In this document: one piece after another, positions 11,282-21,180 of the stretch
Layout: every line of letters begins with the position of its first letter
Position numbering within the stretch: the first letter of the stretch is position 1
Origin: Cycas panzhihuaensis
Taxonomy: Eukaryota; Cycadophyta
NCBI GenBank assembly: GCA_023213395.1
Contig: CM041465.1
Location: forward strand, 128,843,741-128,907,740
Length of the DNA: 64,000 nucleotides
Reading direction: 5' to 3'
Made by a program: the position numbers and the translations under genes
The notes under the pieces: model-generated
Told to the model about the DNA's origin: nothing
The model's input: only the letters and a program-made list of their open reading frames with translations
Databases searched by the model: none

Positions 11282-11293
11282 TGGTATCGGAGC
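11282..11293 (+). other. Gyp3 primer binding site
   Basis: TGGTATCGGAGC, two bases inside the 5' LTR. It differs from the initiator tRNA-Met site by one A-to-G change. Confidence 0.88.
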
Positions 11294-11323
11294 TTCGTTT
11301 CGAAGCGGGAATTCCCAATTTCA

Positions 11324-11720
11324 TGTTAAAAATAATGTACATTCCCATTTCATGTTCATTTAAGTTCATTTCATCTCATGTAATTAGAATATTTCCTGAC
11401 ATGGAATATTTTTAGTGAGAGAATATTCTTAGTCAAAGTCATTTAATATGGTGGTTAGTAGGAGTCAAAGATGGCTGAAACATTAACTATGGAAGTTGAT
11501 AGCCTACCATAATTTGAGGGAGTAGTTAATTAACCATTATGATATGGTTAGAACTAATTTTTATTTTTAGTACATATGTAATCTATATATTATTTACTCT
11601 ATTATATTTGATAATGAGATTGTTGGAGAGTTGTGAAACATTGACATATTGTCATCTCTTGTAGTTTTCTTACATGTGCTTTATGTCATGTCTCCTCCTC
11701 TTATCCACTTTCTTCCTACA
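11324..11720 (+). repeat. Cop4 5' LTR
   Basis: 397 bp starting TGTTAAAAATAATG and ending TTCCTACA. It is identical in length and highly similar to 19639-20035. Confidence 0.95.
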
Positions 11721-11736
11721 TGGTATCAGAGCCAGG
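11721..11736 (+). other. Cop4 primer binding site
   Basis: TGGTATCAGAGCCAGG directly abuts the 5' LTR and is a perfect initiator tRNA-Met type site. The leader continues to 11922, where Gyp4 is inserted, and shows no coding content. Confidence 0.95.
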
Positions 11737-11922
11737 TTAAGCAGTTGTGTGATGCCATATCTTAGTGTTAGATGCTGTCCTGAAGAGCTTGAATCCTCTT
11801 AAGATCTATATCTTTTTGGATTATATGCTTTTGACATGGACTAGTGCGTTTGACTAACTAAGAATCAGATATGGTTGTGTATCACAATGATGTACATGCA
11901 TGTGCTATTTAGGTTGGAGACT

Positions 11923-12457
11923 TGTAGTGATTCTTTTCACCAAAACTAGAATTTAGGCATAACAGAGCTCAATTCACAAATAATAAAACACAGATTATGA
12001 GCATAAGACCACAATATAGGTGAATATCTTCAAGTATAAATCAATTACAAGTACTAAATAAGTTGTCAACGGAATGCAAAATATAGGTAATAGTTCCATA
12101 AATTACTAACAACAACCCTTGTTGATCACCAATCCCTTCGAGGCAGGAATCCTCCTTAGAATTGCAGCCCTAAGGACAAAATCTATAGTAGCCCTAGAGC
12201 CGAAAATGAGGAGAAGAAAGCTTCACAAATGATGATGACGAATAACCCCCAAAGATCCCTATTTATAGGTGCTCAAACTATGGCTGAAAGAGGTCGACCA
12301 TAACATGAAGATTTGCACCTAGAATTACCTCTAGAAGTTAGCCACAATAATCACCTAGAGGTCGGCTATAACATGAAGATTTGCACCTAGAATTACCTAT
12401 AGAAGTCAGCCACAGTAATCACCTAGAGGTCAGCCAAACTCTAATGGGGTCGCCTCA
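11923..12457 (-). repeat. Gyp4 3' LTR with internal duplication
   Basis: 535 bp against 465 bp for the 5' LTR. The excess is a 68-bp tandem duplication (12291-12358 and 12359-12426). A TATA box (TATAAATAG, minus strand) lies at 12259-12267. Confidence 0.93.
12291..12426. repeat. 68-bp tandem duplication in Gyp4 3' LTR
   Basis: Two diverged 68-bp copies starting AGGTCG. The other LTR has a single copy, so the duplication is private to this LTR. Confidence 0.88.
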
Positions 12458-12491
12458 TGCCCCCCCGCCCCCCCCCCTCCCCCCCACCCTC
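12458..12491 (-). other. Gyp4 polypurine tract (long G-run)
   Basis: On the plus strand the stretch inside the 3' LTR is almost pure C in runs of seven to ten. On the element strand it is therefore a G-rich purine tract of about 30 bases, where other elements here have about 11. It would prime plus-strand DNA synthesis. The tract may be expanded or affected by sequencing of homopolymers. Confidence 0.8.
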
Positions 12492-12494
12492 CTT

Positions 12495-13250
12495 GAAATT
12501 GTGCTTTGCCCTCAAAGCACTGGTAAGTTTAGAAATTGCTTTATCCGTTCGTCGGTTTTCCACGTGGCGTCTTCGTCATCCAGGTTTTTCCATTTGATCA
12601 AATGTTCTTTGATTTGTTTGGATCTGAGGGATTTGCTATGGGTTTGCAAGATTCCTTCTGGTTCCAATGTCATTTTTCCTTCTTCGTTGAGCTCCGGGAT
12701 ATTGGACTGAGGTACTATTTTATCTCCAACCTTCTTTTTTAGACAGGAAACATGAAAAACGTTATGAATTTTTGCACCTTCTGGGAGTCTTAATTGATAT
12801 GCAACTTCACCTATTTTGGTAGTGATTTTGTATGGCTTGAAATACCTAGGTGCGAGCTTTTGGTTGGTTGTTTTCTGTAAAGAAACCTGTTTGTATGGCT
12901 GCAGACGTAAAAAGACCTAGTCGCCTACTTCAAATTTTCTTTCAGAGCGTTTTAAATCAGATTGTTGCTTCATTCTATTCTGTGCCGCTGCTAAATTGTT
13001 TTTCAATCTGTTGATTGTCTCTTCTACTTGCTTCTGATGTTCTTGAACTGCCTGGACCTATGATGGTTTGTTCCAGGTTAATAAGGATGGTGGTTGGTAA
13101 CCATATAGGGCCTGGAAAGGCACCATCTTCATTGAGGAGTGGTAGGTGGTGTTGTACCACCATTTTGCTAGGTGCAACCATTGGTGCCATTGATTTTGTC
13201 CATCTGAACAGAAATTCCTCAAGCATCCTTCTAGGCATTTATTCACAATT
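12495..13250 (-). pseudogene. Gyp4 integrase C-terminus and chromodomain-like end
   Basis: Minus strand. It runs from the end of the integrase core ([14 protein letters not shown]-like, then WWYNTTYHSSMKMVPFQALY) through the C-terminal domain (YQLRLPEGAKIHNVFHVSCL). It ends in a chromodomain-like tail: LEPEGILQTHSKSLRSKQIK, HLIKWKNLDDEDATW. Chromodomains of plant chromoviruses direct integration to modified chromatin. A frameshift lies at the PQTDGQ position near 13245 and a few stops are present. The tail sequence matches the tails left in Gyp3 and Gyp5. Confidence 0.88.
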
Positions 13251-13620
13251 TCCGTTTGCCCATCTGTTTGTGGGTGATAGGCTTGTGCTCATCTTGAGTT
13301 TTGTACTGGCAATTTTGAATAGATCTTGCCAAAATTTACTGGTAAATTTTGGGTCTCGATTGCCTACGATTGCCCTTGGAAACCCATGTGGATGACGGAT
13401 CTCCTTCATGTATAATTCTGTAACTTTGTTGGCTTTAGCTGTTGGTTTTAACTTTTCCCTATTGTTCAACTTCCTACTTTTGTATGCTATAGGTCTTTCG
13501 TCTTGCAATAAGATGGCTCCTACACCAAAGCCCGATGCATCGCACTCCAAAATGAATGGTTTGGAAAAAATTGGAATTGCTAGGACTGGAGCTCATATCA
13601 TCGCCCCTTTTAATTCTTCA
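13240..13620 (-). pseudogene. Gyp4 RNase H start fused to integrase core
   Basis: One open minus-strand stretch (13550-13239) begins in RNase H ([26 protein letters not shown]). It jumps directly into the integrase core ([30 protein letters not shown]). The middle and end of RNase H, the integrase zinc domain and the first catalytic D are absent. The junction lies near 13430-13460 and keeps the frame. The other deletion derivatives here have different junctions. Confidence 0.85.
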
Positions 13621-14340
13621 AAAACATTGTTGGTTGTTGGATTCCATGCAAATACGTCCTTCTTGCTCAGGTCCGTAAGTAGGGCCGCTATGTTGGCGTA
13701 TCCTTTTATGAATTTTTGGAGGTATCCTGCTGCTCTCAAGAAACTGCGAACTCCCGTGACGTTCTTTGGTGGTGGCCAATTTACTATGGCCTGGACCTTC
13801 TTGGGATCTACTTTGATTCCTTCTTGGGTAATTATGTGCTCGAGATATTCTAGTTCCTATTGGTCAAAAGAACACTGTTTCTTATTTGTAAAAAGTAATT
13901 TATTGGCTAAAATTTCCAAGACTAACCTAAGATGCACCAAATGCTCGCTCTAGGTTTTGTTGTAAATTAGAATGTCGTCAAAAAAGATTAGTATAAACTT
14001 CCTTAAGAATTCCTTAAATCTCGAGTTCATGGTACACTGGAATGTTGCTGGAGCGTTGGTCAGTCTGAACAGCATCACTTTGAATTCAAATAACGGTTCA
14101 TGAGTTCGGAAAGTTGTCTTGTGAACATCTTCTTCTTTTATCTGAATCTGATGGTAGCCTGACTGGAGGTCGATCTTGGAGAAATATTTTGCCCCATGTA
14201 TCTCGTCCAACAAGTCGTCTATCCTGGGCATAGGATAGCTATTCTTTATGGTTAACCTATTTAGTCCCTTGTAATCGATGCACATCTTGAACGTTCCATC
14301 CTTCTTGGGGTTGATTACCATTGGGAGTGCAAAAGGACTT
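13620..14340 (-). pseudogene. Gyp4 reverse transcriptase
   Basis: Minus strand, 14321-13950 open: VINPKKDGTFKMCIDYKGLN, SYPMPRIDDLLDE, FSKIDLQSGYHQI, and the catalytic box FFDDILIY in the position of YxDD. The thumb and connection follow (LEYLEHIITQEGIKVDPKK, GYLQKFIKGYA) down to about 13620 with one stop. It is recognisably a chromovirus RT. The two aspartates are kept, but flanking stops make it inactive as part of a polyprotein. Confidence 0.9.
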
Positions 14341-14619
14341 CTACTACTCTGAATGTGGCCCTATGCTAGTAAGTCTCTTGTTATGTTTTCGATCTCCTTC
14401 CTCATGTGGTACAGATGCTTGTATGGCCTTATATTGACCGGTGCTACTCCTGGGACTAGATCAATAGCATGCTAGGTTTCTCTCAATGGTGCTAATCCCT
14501 TAGGCTCTTCAAAAACTTGTTTATAGTCGCCTAAAATGTGTTGGATCTCCATTCGTATTTCTTGGATTTCAACTTTGTGGCATGAGACTATGTATGTGGG
14601 AGCTTTCTTTCACATGATC

Positions 14620-14990
14620 TTCTCCATTCTATGGGAAGATACTAGTTGCATTGGTGGAGTATTTTGTGCCATTTATTCGGAAGCACATAATCCTAGTCAT
14701 ATAGTTGGTGACTATATTCCCTAATGTTTGTAACCATTGTTTCCCTAGAACTATATCGGCTCCTCCTATCTGCATTGCAAACATATTGGAGTTCAAAGAG
14801 TACTCACCGATTTTCAAGTTGATGTTCCTGCAAAACCCTCTGCATGGTGCTGATTTCCCATTAGCAATTGATACTTGGAAGGTCTTCAGTGGCTCCACCT
14901 TTAGTCCTAGTTTACGAAATTGGATGCATTGATAAAGTTATAGGTGCTCCCACTATCCACCAACACCGCTATAGGAGCTCCTTTTAGCAT
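14620..14990 (-). pseudogene. Gyp4 aspartic protease
   Basis: Minus strand. The active-site motif VLVDSGSTYNFIN is intact (DSG at 14949-14957). A frameshift follows, and the protease core continues at 14898 with LKTFQVSIANGKS and the second conserved block IGGADIVLGKQWLQTLG. The latter blocks are nearly identical in Gyp3 and Gyp5. The enzyme would cut the polyprotein. Confidence 0.88.
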
Positions 14991-15179
14991 TCCCTCGAAT
15001 CGTAATGTCTGAGGTGTGGTACTTTATCCTGTTATAGGTTGTAGAGAGATCTGAACATTCACTGTATCGACTTCTAGCAATTCATCTACCTTAGCTTCAA
15101 TTTGTTCATTGTCATCTTCCTAGTCTGGGACTTCATTTTCTTCCACTTGCTCTCATGTCTCTAATTCTTTGTTATTTAG

Positions 15180-16060
15180 CATGAATACCTTTTTCCTTGG
15201 ACATTGGTGCTCTCAGTTCCACTTTCCTTTGCATTTGAAATAGGTACTTTTCCTCATATGTTCTTCTCACGTAGCAATTTCCGTCATGCTTTTGATTGCG
15301 AGAGGAGCATCTGATTTAACTCCTGACCTATTCTAGTTCGTGTTAGGTGGTGGTGCAAATTCCATTCTGCACTCATAGGTTGGCCTAGTTTCTTTGAGTT
15401 CGGCTTCGACGCATCTAACATGCTTTATGACTTCTTCCAAGGCTCCTTCTTGTTGCGCTAATACGCGGAATCTTATGGGTGCCTTGAGACTGCTTATATA
15501 AGTCTCCCTGAGGCATTCTTGGGGAATGCTTGAGGTAACTAGGCATTGGAGCATCTAAAATTGTTCTGTATATTCTCGAACTAATTCGGTCTGCTGTAGC
15601 CCTGTCAGCTGGGCGAAATAATCCATAGCCCATGAATCTTTGTATTGATTGATGGTGGCCATTCAGAAATTTCTCCATTCTAGTTGCTGCCATTCTTGTA
15701 TCTTTTTCTACCAGTAATACCAATTTAAGGCTTGTCCCTATAGATGTAGAGAGGCAATGGGGACCATATTTGTCTTTGGTATCTGGTAGATTGCGAAATA
15801 TGTTTCCAACTAGAGTAACCATGCTCTTATGTCTCGTGTCTTTTCCGGATCAAACTTTTCGAGTGCAATCTTTGTGCTTGTTGGAATCCCTTGTGACTTT
15901 ATGTTCCTCTGCTGAAATTCGAATCCTTCTTTAAACCTTCCTTCTTGGTTTTCCTAGTCTATGTTTTGATTTGAATTTTTCATGTCTTGATCTTGTTCTA
16001 TTTTAGGATGGGTTATCTCTTGCGTTTCTAACCTCAAGTTAAGGTTCTTGATATGTCGTA
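15180..16060 (-). pseudogene. Gyp4 gag with zinc knuckle
   Basis: Minus strand. The retrotransposon gag domain is recognisable in fragments (KDTRMAATRMEKFLNGHH near 15700; several shifts), followed by a zinc knuckle CFKCKGKWN-EHQC near 15200-15240 with one stop inside. Knuckle and spacing match Gyp3 and Gyp5. The gag start cannot be placed. It lies between about 16060 and the primer site at 16272. Confidence 0.72.
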
Positions 16061-16260
16061 TGAGTACCTGCATGGCAGTTGTCAACACCTCTACTATTTG
16101 TTTCTCTTATTCTGGAGATATTGGCAGTTTGCTAGGTGGTATGATCTTCCTAGATCTTAACTCCGTTTGGATCTTTTCAAAATTCTTGGGGTGGGGGGTG
16201 GGTCAAAATTTTGCTTCCCCCTGGCTGAAATATGTTCTCGAAATCCCGCTTCGGAACGAA

Positions 16261-16272
16261 ACTTTGATACCA
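16261..16272 (-). other. Gyp4 primer binding site
   Basis: TGGTATCAAAGT on the minus strand, two bases inside the 5' LTR. One G-to-A change from the usual initiator tRNA-Met site. Confidence 0.85.
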
Positions 16273-16274
16273 CT

Positions 16275-16739
16275 TGTAGCAATTCTTTTCACCAAAACCA
16301 GAATTTAGGCTGAACAGGGCTCAATTCACAAATAATAGAACACAGATTATGAGCATAAGAGCACAATATAGGTGAATATCTTCAAATAAATCAATTACAA
16401 GTACCAAATAAGCTATCAATGGAATACAAAATATAGGTAATAGTTCTAGAAATTACTAACAACAACCCTTGCTGATCACCAATCCCTTCAAGATGGGAAT
16501 TGTCCTTAGAATTTCAGCCCTAAGGTCGAAATCTGCAACATCCCTAGAGCCGAAAATGAGGAGAAGAAAGCTTCACAAATGATGATGATGAATAACCCCC
16601 AAAGATCCTTATTTATAGGCGCTCAAACTATGGCTAAAAGAGATTGGCCAGAACATGAAGAATTGTGCCCAGAATCACCTCTAGAAGTCGGCCACAGTAA
16701 TCACCTAGAGGTCGGCCAAACTCTAATGGGGTCGCTTCA
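16275..16739 (-). repeat. Gyp4 5' LTR
   Basis: 465 bp, TG...CA (minus strand). It pairs with 11923-12457 without that copy's duplication. TATA-like TATAAATAA (minus strand) at 16609-16617. Confidence 0.93.
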
Positions 16740-17340
16740 GGATTGACTGCCCATTGTTTATGAGAAACCCTGTCCACTCTCTGTTGCATAGGACAACCGC
16801 CAATAGTTGGTGCCGCTCCTCGCAATCATGTAGTCATTTGGATTACACTATGGAGCTGCCAGATTCCTGCCATCATTTTAGAGTATTGACAACTGCCACT
16901 CTGTTTAGGAGTCATCGTATGCAGGAATCATTAGTCGATCGCTTGTCGCTGCTAGTCTAGCCACCGTCTCTGTTCTACTATCGTCCAGAAAGTTACGAAA
17001 CAACCGCCATTTTAGTGCAACTATTGTTGAAATCTCCGCTGCCAGCCGTCACCTGCAATCGAGAGAAACCCTACAGAGAGCCATGATAACTGCCACCGTC
17101 ATTCAAGCTGCCACCCATCGAGAATAGACGGTGGGACAATTTCTGCATCACCTGAAAAATTTGTTGTCGGAGAAATTTGACGCATCAAAATATATTTCGA
17201 TCGATCATATATATATAATCTAATGTTATAAATATTAGAATATATTTTAGAATATTCACTCTTTGATATATTAGACTCTTCTATATAGTTTGGTGTTTTA
17301 AGTTTTTGAAGAGTTTTAATTATCTCTTGAAGAATATTCT
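16740..17340 (+). other. Cop4 leader continuation, no gene
   Basis: The Cop4 leader resumes after Gyp4. The stretch is richer in GC than what follows and repeats short GCC/CCGCC motifs, as many Copia leaders do. I see no coding homology. Confidence 0.6.
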
Positions 17341-18060
17341 TTTATCAATTAAATCTTATATTTGAAGAGGATTTTATATGCTATATTTTTTTTGCATTTT
17401 ATATTCTTTAAATATATTTTGAAAAGTTTTTATTCACCTTTTAAGGAAGATTTTTTCATCGAGTATTGTAGTTTAAAGAGGAGTTTAAAATATATTTTTT
17501 GGTGGCATAAAGGTATTTCAAGAGGATTCTTATTATATATTGTATCCTCTTTTTTAAGTACATTTTTGGTGACATAAAGGGTACTTTAAGAGGTTTTTAA
17601 TACGACTTATCCTCTTTTGAAAGTACATTTGTGGCATCATTTAAAAGAATATTTCTAGAGGATTTATTTCAAGGCATTTCATTCTCTTTAGAAGTATTTC
17701 TTTTATTACTTGGGTGTGTTACTTTATAAAGACATTAAACTATTTAAAGCTTGTTATTTTGTCTTATTTTAAAGGACATTTTTGGCATTATTCAAGAGTA
17801 CTTTAAAAGGATTTTTATTGTATTTTATCCTCCTTTTTAAGTATCTCTTGGCTTCATCCAAAGAGTACTTCAAGGGAAATTTTCTCATGTACTGTATACT
17901 CTTTAGAGTATATCGTTTTCACCCTATTGTAAGAGGAATTTTCAATGTACTTTGAGAGTATTTTAAGAGGAGTTTTTTAATGTACTTTATCCTCTTTTGA
18001 TAGTATTTTAAGAGGATTTTTGTTGTACTTTATCCTCTTTTGATAATATGTCATGATGTA
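17340..18060. repeat. Imperfect array of hairpin-forming AT-rich units in Cop4
   Basis: About ten degenerate units of roughly 60-80 bp. Each pairs AAGAGGATTTTT with a downstream TATCCTCTTTT, often followed by AAGTACATTTTTGGCATCAT. The two halves are inverted repeats, so each unit could fold as a hairpin (clear examples 17520-17560, 17582-17622, 17808-17848, 17958-17996 and 18000-18036). No open reading frame explains the pattern. Confidence 0.75.
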
Positions 18061-18930
18061 TTTAAAAAATCTTTTGAACCTTTTTATTTATACTCTTTGA
18101 GTGTAATCCACCTTGCGGTCACTGAATGATATCTGACACTCATACTTGCAATGGTTTGAACACTCATTCTCTTTCTTTTCTTCATTACAAAATTCATTAT
18201 AAGTCTATGAATTGTTGGCTATAGTTTGCTAGATTCATTGAGACTTGAAGGAAGTTTAATGTGTTGTGGAAATTCAACATTTTCCAACCTTACAAAGGCC
18301 TATGGAAGTTGTTGAAATAAAAGACAAGAAGCCAAAATGGACCAAATTGAAGGCGTTATAGAAGTGGCATTGCATGACATGACATGGCATGGTGTGGCAT
18401 GACAGGAACCTAATAACTGACAATTATTATTAGTCAGTTGTTGATGAGTTAATTATCCATCTTGATTGAAAATTGCTTGCATGTGATGTGTGAAAACTCT
18501 CATGAATTTATTAGAGTCTTGATACTTGCTTTACTCTTGAAAAATGTCTATCCTATATCTCTCTTCATTTACATAAATTGAAGGAAACGAGTGAATTATG
18601 TTGCTAAAATTGTAGAGTATATTACTCTTAACAACCTGTATATGATTATTTGACTTTTGTAATAAGGTAGACTACCTCAAATTCTTTCCATTTGTTGGGT
18701 TGGGTAGTTTATTGCTGCAACTTATTATGTTATGGTTATGATAGTGGCAGTGTTGTAGTGTTAATGAAAACAGCTAACAATTCTATAAAGTAAAAATTAC
18801 ATGGAATAACAATTGTATGCCAATATAATGACATTTGGAGAAGCAAGATCAAGGGTGTGGTATTCACGCAATGATGATCACAACTAGCATGTACTGCATG
18901 AGGATGATGAAATCCTCTTTGGTAGCTTTG
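18060..18930 (+). pseudogene. Cop4 possible gag remnant
   Basis: Mostly featureless. A stretch near 18305-18390 reads KKPKWTKLEGVIEVALHDM, reminiscent of the Copia gag segment before the UBN2 core. Near 18560-18640 another stretch (RVNYVAKIVEYITLNNLY) could be its later helix. Both matches are weak and not contiguous, and simple repeats (CATGACATGACATGGCATGG) intervene. I treat it as a tentative gag trace. Confidence 0.3.
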
Positions 18931-18954
18931 TACAAGCAGCTACAAAGGCATATT

Positions 18955-19275
18955 CAACAATAGGATGTGGATGACACTTAGTTTTGGTTGATCCAAATCA
19001 ACAATAAGATGTACATTGACCACTTAGTACTGGTTGAGCCTAATCAACAACAGGATGTGCATAGTCACTTAGTTCTGGTTGATTTCTTGCAGCAGTAACA
19101 ATCTAATCAACAACAGGTTGTGCATGGACACTTAATTCTGGTTAATTTCTTGTAGCAGTAAAAGCCTAATCAACAACAGGATGTGCATTAACACTTTGTT
19201 TTGGTTGATTATAATCAACAACATGATGTGTATTGACACTTAGTTCTGGTTGATCTCTTGGAATAGTAAGAAACA
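18955..19275 (+). repeat. Minisatellite of RNase H-like units in Cop4
   Basis: About six imperfect units of 45-75 bp sharing AATCAACAACAGGATGTGCAT, ACACTTAGTTCTGGTTGAT and, in some, TTCTTGCAGCAGTAA. The last unit runs in frame into the RNase H tail as LISWNSKKQ, and earlier units translate to LISCSSNN. The array therefore seems to have grown from the RNase H coding segment itself. Confidence 0.8.
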
Positions 19276-19638
19276 GTTGACAGTTTCTTTGTCTTCCATG
19301 GAGGCAGTATACAAAGCAATAGTTATAGTATCCTTGAAGTTGTTTTTGGCTTAATGGACTTTTTAACCACATGTGACTTGTTTAGTTGTTCTACGACAAC
19401 CAGGGTGTCTTCCAGCTATTGAAGAATTGGGTTTCCATGGTAGATTCAAACTTGTGGAAGAAGACCAAGACCATCATTCTGTTTGACAACAAATGGAGTA
19501 TGGCACAGTTGAGTTGATGTATTGTCCCTCAAAGATCAAGATGTTGATTTTCTCACCTAGACTTTGGGTTGTGAGAAGTTTGAGAAAGTAAGGACACTAA
19601 TGTTTATGAAAGGAAATGAACTTAACATTTTGGGAGGG
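19225..19638 (+). pseudogene. Cop4 RNase H C-terminus
   Basis: Plus strand. LISWNSKKQLTVSLSSMEAVYK carries the RNase H segment with the catalytic E position as SSMEAVY. A frameshifted stretch with FYDNQG (catalytic D), then FHGRFKLVEED and YCPSKI follow, ending with the polypurine tract. Relatives read CDNQ, FHGRxKHIE and YCPSE here. Nothing of RT, integrase or protease precedes it, so this is a retained 3' end and not a gene. Confidence 0.82.
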
Positions 19639-20035
19639 TGTTGGAAATAATGTACATTCCCATCTCATGTTCATTTAAGTTCATTTCATCTCATGTAATT
19701 AAAATATTTGCTCATATGGAATATTTTTAGTGAGAGAATATTCTTAGTCAAAGTCATTTAATATGGTGGTTAGTAGGAGTAAAAAATGGTTGAAACATTA
19801 AATATGGTAGTTGATAGCCTACCATAATTTGAGAGAGTAGTTAATTAACCATTATGATATGGTTAGAACTAATTCCTATCTTTAGTATATATGTAATCTA
19901 TATATTATGTACTCTATTATGTTTGATAATAAGATTGTTGGAGAGTTGTGAAACATTGATGTATTGTCATCTCTTACAGTTTTCTTACATGTGCTTTATG
20001 TCATTTCTCCTCCTCTTATCCACTTTCTTCGTACA
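19639..20035 (+). repeat. Cop4 3' LTR
   Basis: 397 bp starting TGTTGGAAATAATG right after the purine tract TTTTGGGAGGG (19628-19638), ending TTCGTACA. Pairs with 11324-11720. Confidence 0.95.
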
Positions 20036-21180
20036 TCCCATCCCTCCCCCCGCCCAAGGGACAGAACTAAGATCAAGAAAAAGTCTCATCTGCAACAAGA
20101 TGTGAACTACCAACCAATAATAACAGAAGAAGAAGGAAGTAGGATAGAAGAAGTACTATCCCACTTGTTGTCAGATCTTATCACTTCCATGAAAAGCATT
20201 TAGGCTTTGTTCGAAACATTAAATAAGAGGTTGGATCTATAGGAGGGAGAGTCATCAGCAGAGAAACACCAAGACATGGAAGAAATCAACAAAGAATTCC
20301 CAGATCAAGATAACTAGAGGAACAAACAACAAAAGAATTTAAAGAGATTTAGGGGTTTTATTTACGAACGATGGAATTAGAAGAGTTTCCAATTAGATCA
20401 GGGTCTTAGGGGAACCAATTTCACATTAGGAAATTTTGATCTAGAAAGATCGAGGAACATCTGGAGTTGGTTATTACAAATGGAAACATACTTCCAAGCG
20501 TATGAACTATTACATAAGGAAAAGATATCAACAACATCTCTACACTTGTATGGAAGAACATTAGAATGGTTTTATTGGTGGCAAAAGAACAATTTGGGCC
20601 ATCCAAAATCATGAGACTATCTTAAGGCAGGACTAATAAAACAGTACGAAGATTCTTAGAACATTGACTATTTAACTCAATTAACAAGATTATAACAAAA
20701 TGAAATAGTCCAAGAATACATCGAGCAATTCCAGATGCTTCAATGTCTAATACCAGAATGAACACCAATTGAACACATTTTGGAGACATACATTAGTGAA
20801 TTAAAGGGAACAATCAAATTTCGCATCAAGAATATGAATCACTTAAATATTTATGAGGCAATCTGATATGCGAAGAATGTAGAAGTAGAATTCAGAGAGA
20901 ATAGGTCTATCTATAAGTGCAAAACTAAATCATACCAACAACAGGGACCCAATCCAAATGGGACCAGATCAGGGACAAAGGTAGACCCACTAGTGGCAAT
21001 AAAAGACACGAACGAAACAAGCAGAGTCGATCATCTCAAAAAGGGGACCTGTTTCAAATGTGGAGGGCAATGGAATAAGGAACACCAATGTTTGACGAAG
21101 AAGGTATTTATGATCAATAATGACAAAGTAGAAATACCAAATGAAGAATAAGAATAAGTAAACCAGATCCAAGAGAAGGG
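20036..21180 (+). pseudogene. Gyp3 gag with zinc knuckle
   Basis: Gyp3 resumes after Cop4. From about 20370 one frame with several stops encodes the retrotransposon gag domain: LGNFDLERSRNIWSWLLQME, YFQAYELLHKEKISTTSLHL, LEWFYWWQKN, LKAGLIKQYEDS, VQEYIEQFQMLQ. It ends in a zinc knuckle CFKCGGQWNKEHQC at about 21044-21086. The same blocks occur in Gyp5 (NWVLQMENYFKV, RWYCWWKK, EYTEQFQTLQ). Gag would form the particle. Stops at several former W and Q codons mark age. Confidence 0.88.

Larger units (their letters stand above)
11923..16739 (-). mobile_element. Gyp4: chromodomain Ty3/Gypsy element nested in the Cop4 leader
   Basis: Minus strand, with 3' LTR 11923-12457 and 5' LTR 16275-16739. The primer site TGGTATCAAAGT and a long polypurine tract are present. 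The flanks AGACT and GGATT match at three of five positions, consistent with an old duplication. The order is gag, zinc knuckle, protease, RT, RNase H start, integrase core and C-terminus, chromodomain-like end. An internal deletion removes the RNase H C-terminus and the integrase N-terminus. This is the innermost level of the stack. Confidence 0.93.
11324..20035 (+). mobile_element. Cop4: non-autonomous Copia-type element nested in Gyp3
   Basis: Both LTRs are 397 bp (11324-11720 and 19639-20035). The primer site is TGGTATCAGAGCCAGG at 11721, and a purine tract TTTTGGGAGGG precedes the 3' LTR. The flanks TTTCA and TCCCA match at three of five bases, with two C/T changes, as an old target duplication would. 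After removing Gyp4, the 3.9-kb body has no protease, integrase or RT. It has only weak gag traces near 18.3-18.7 kb and an RNase H tail at 19.2-19.6 kb, plus long repeat arrays. Confidence 0.92.

Noticed and set aside
13408-13953. 181-codon open frame on the plus strand
   Set aside because: It lies antisense to the Gyp4 RT-RNase H region, where RT and RNase H motifs are clear on the minus strand.
18955-19275. Possible CRISPR-like direct repeats
   Set aside because: Units are imperfect and vary in length, spacers are not unique, and the context is a plant Copia element. It is a minisatellite.
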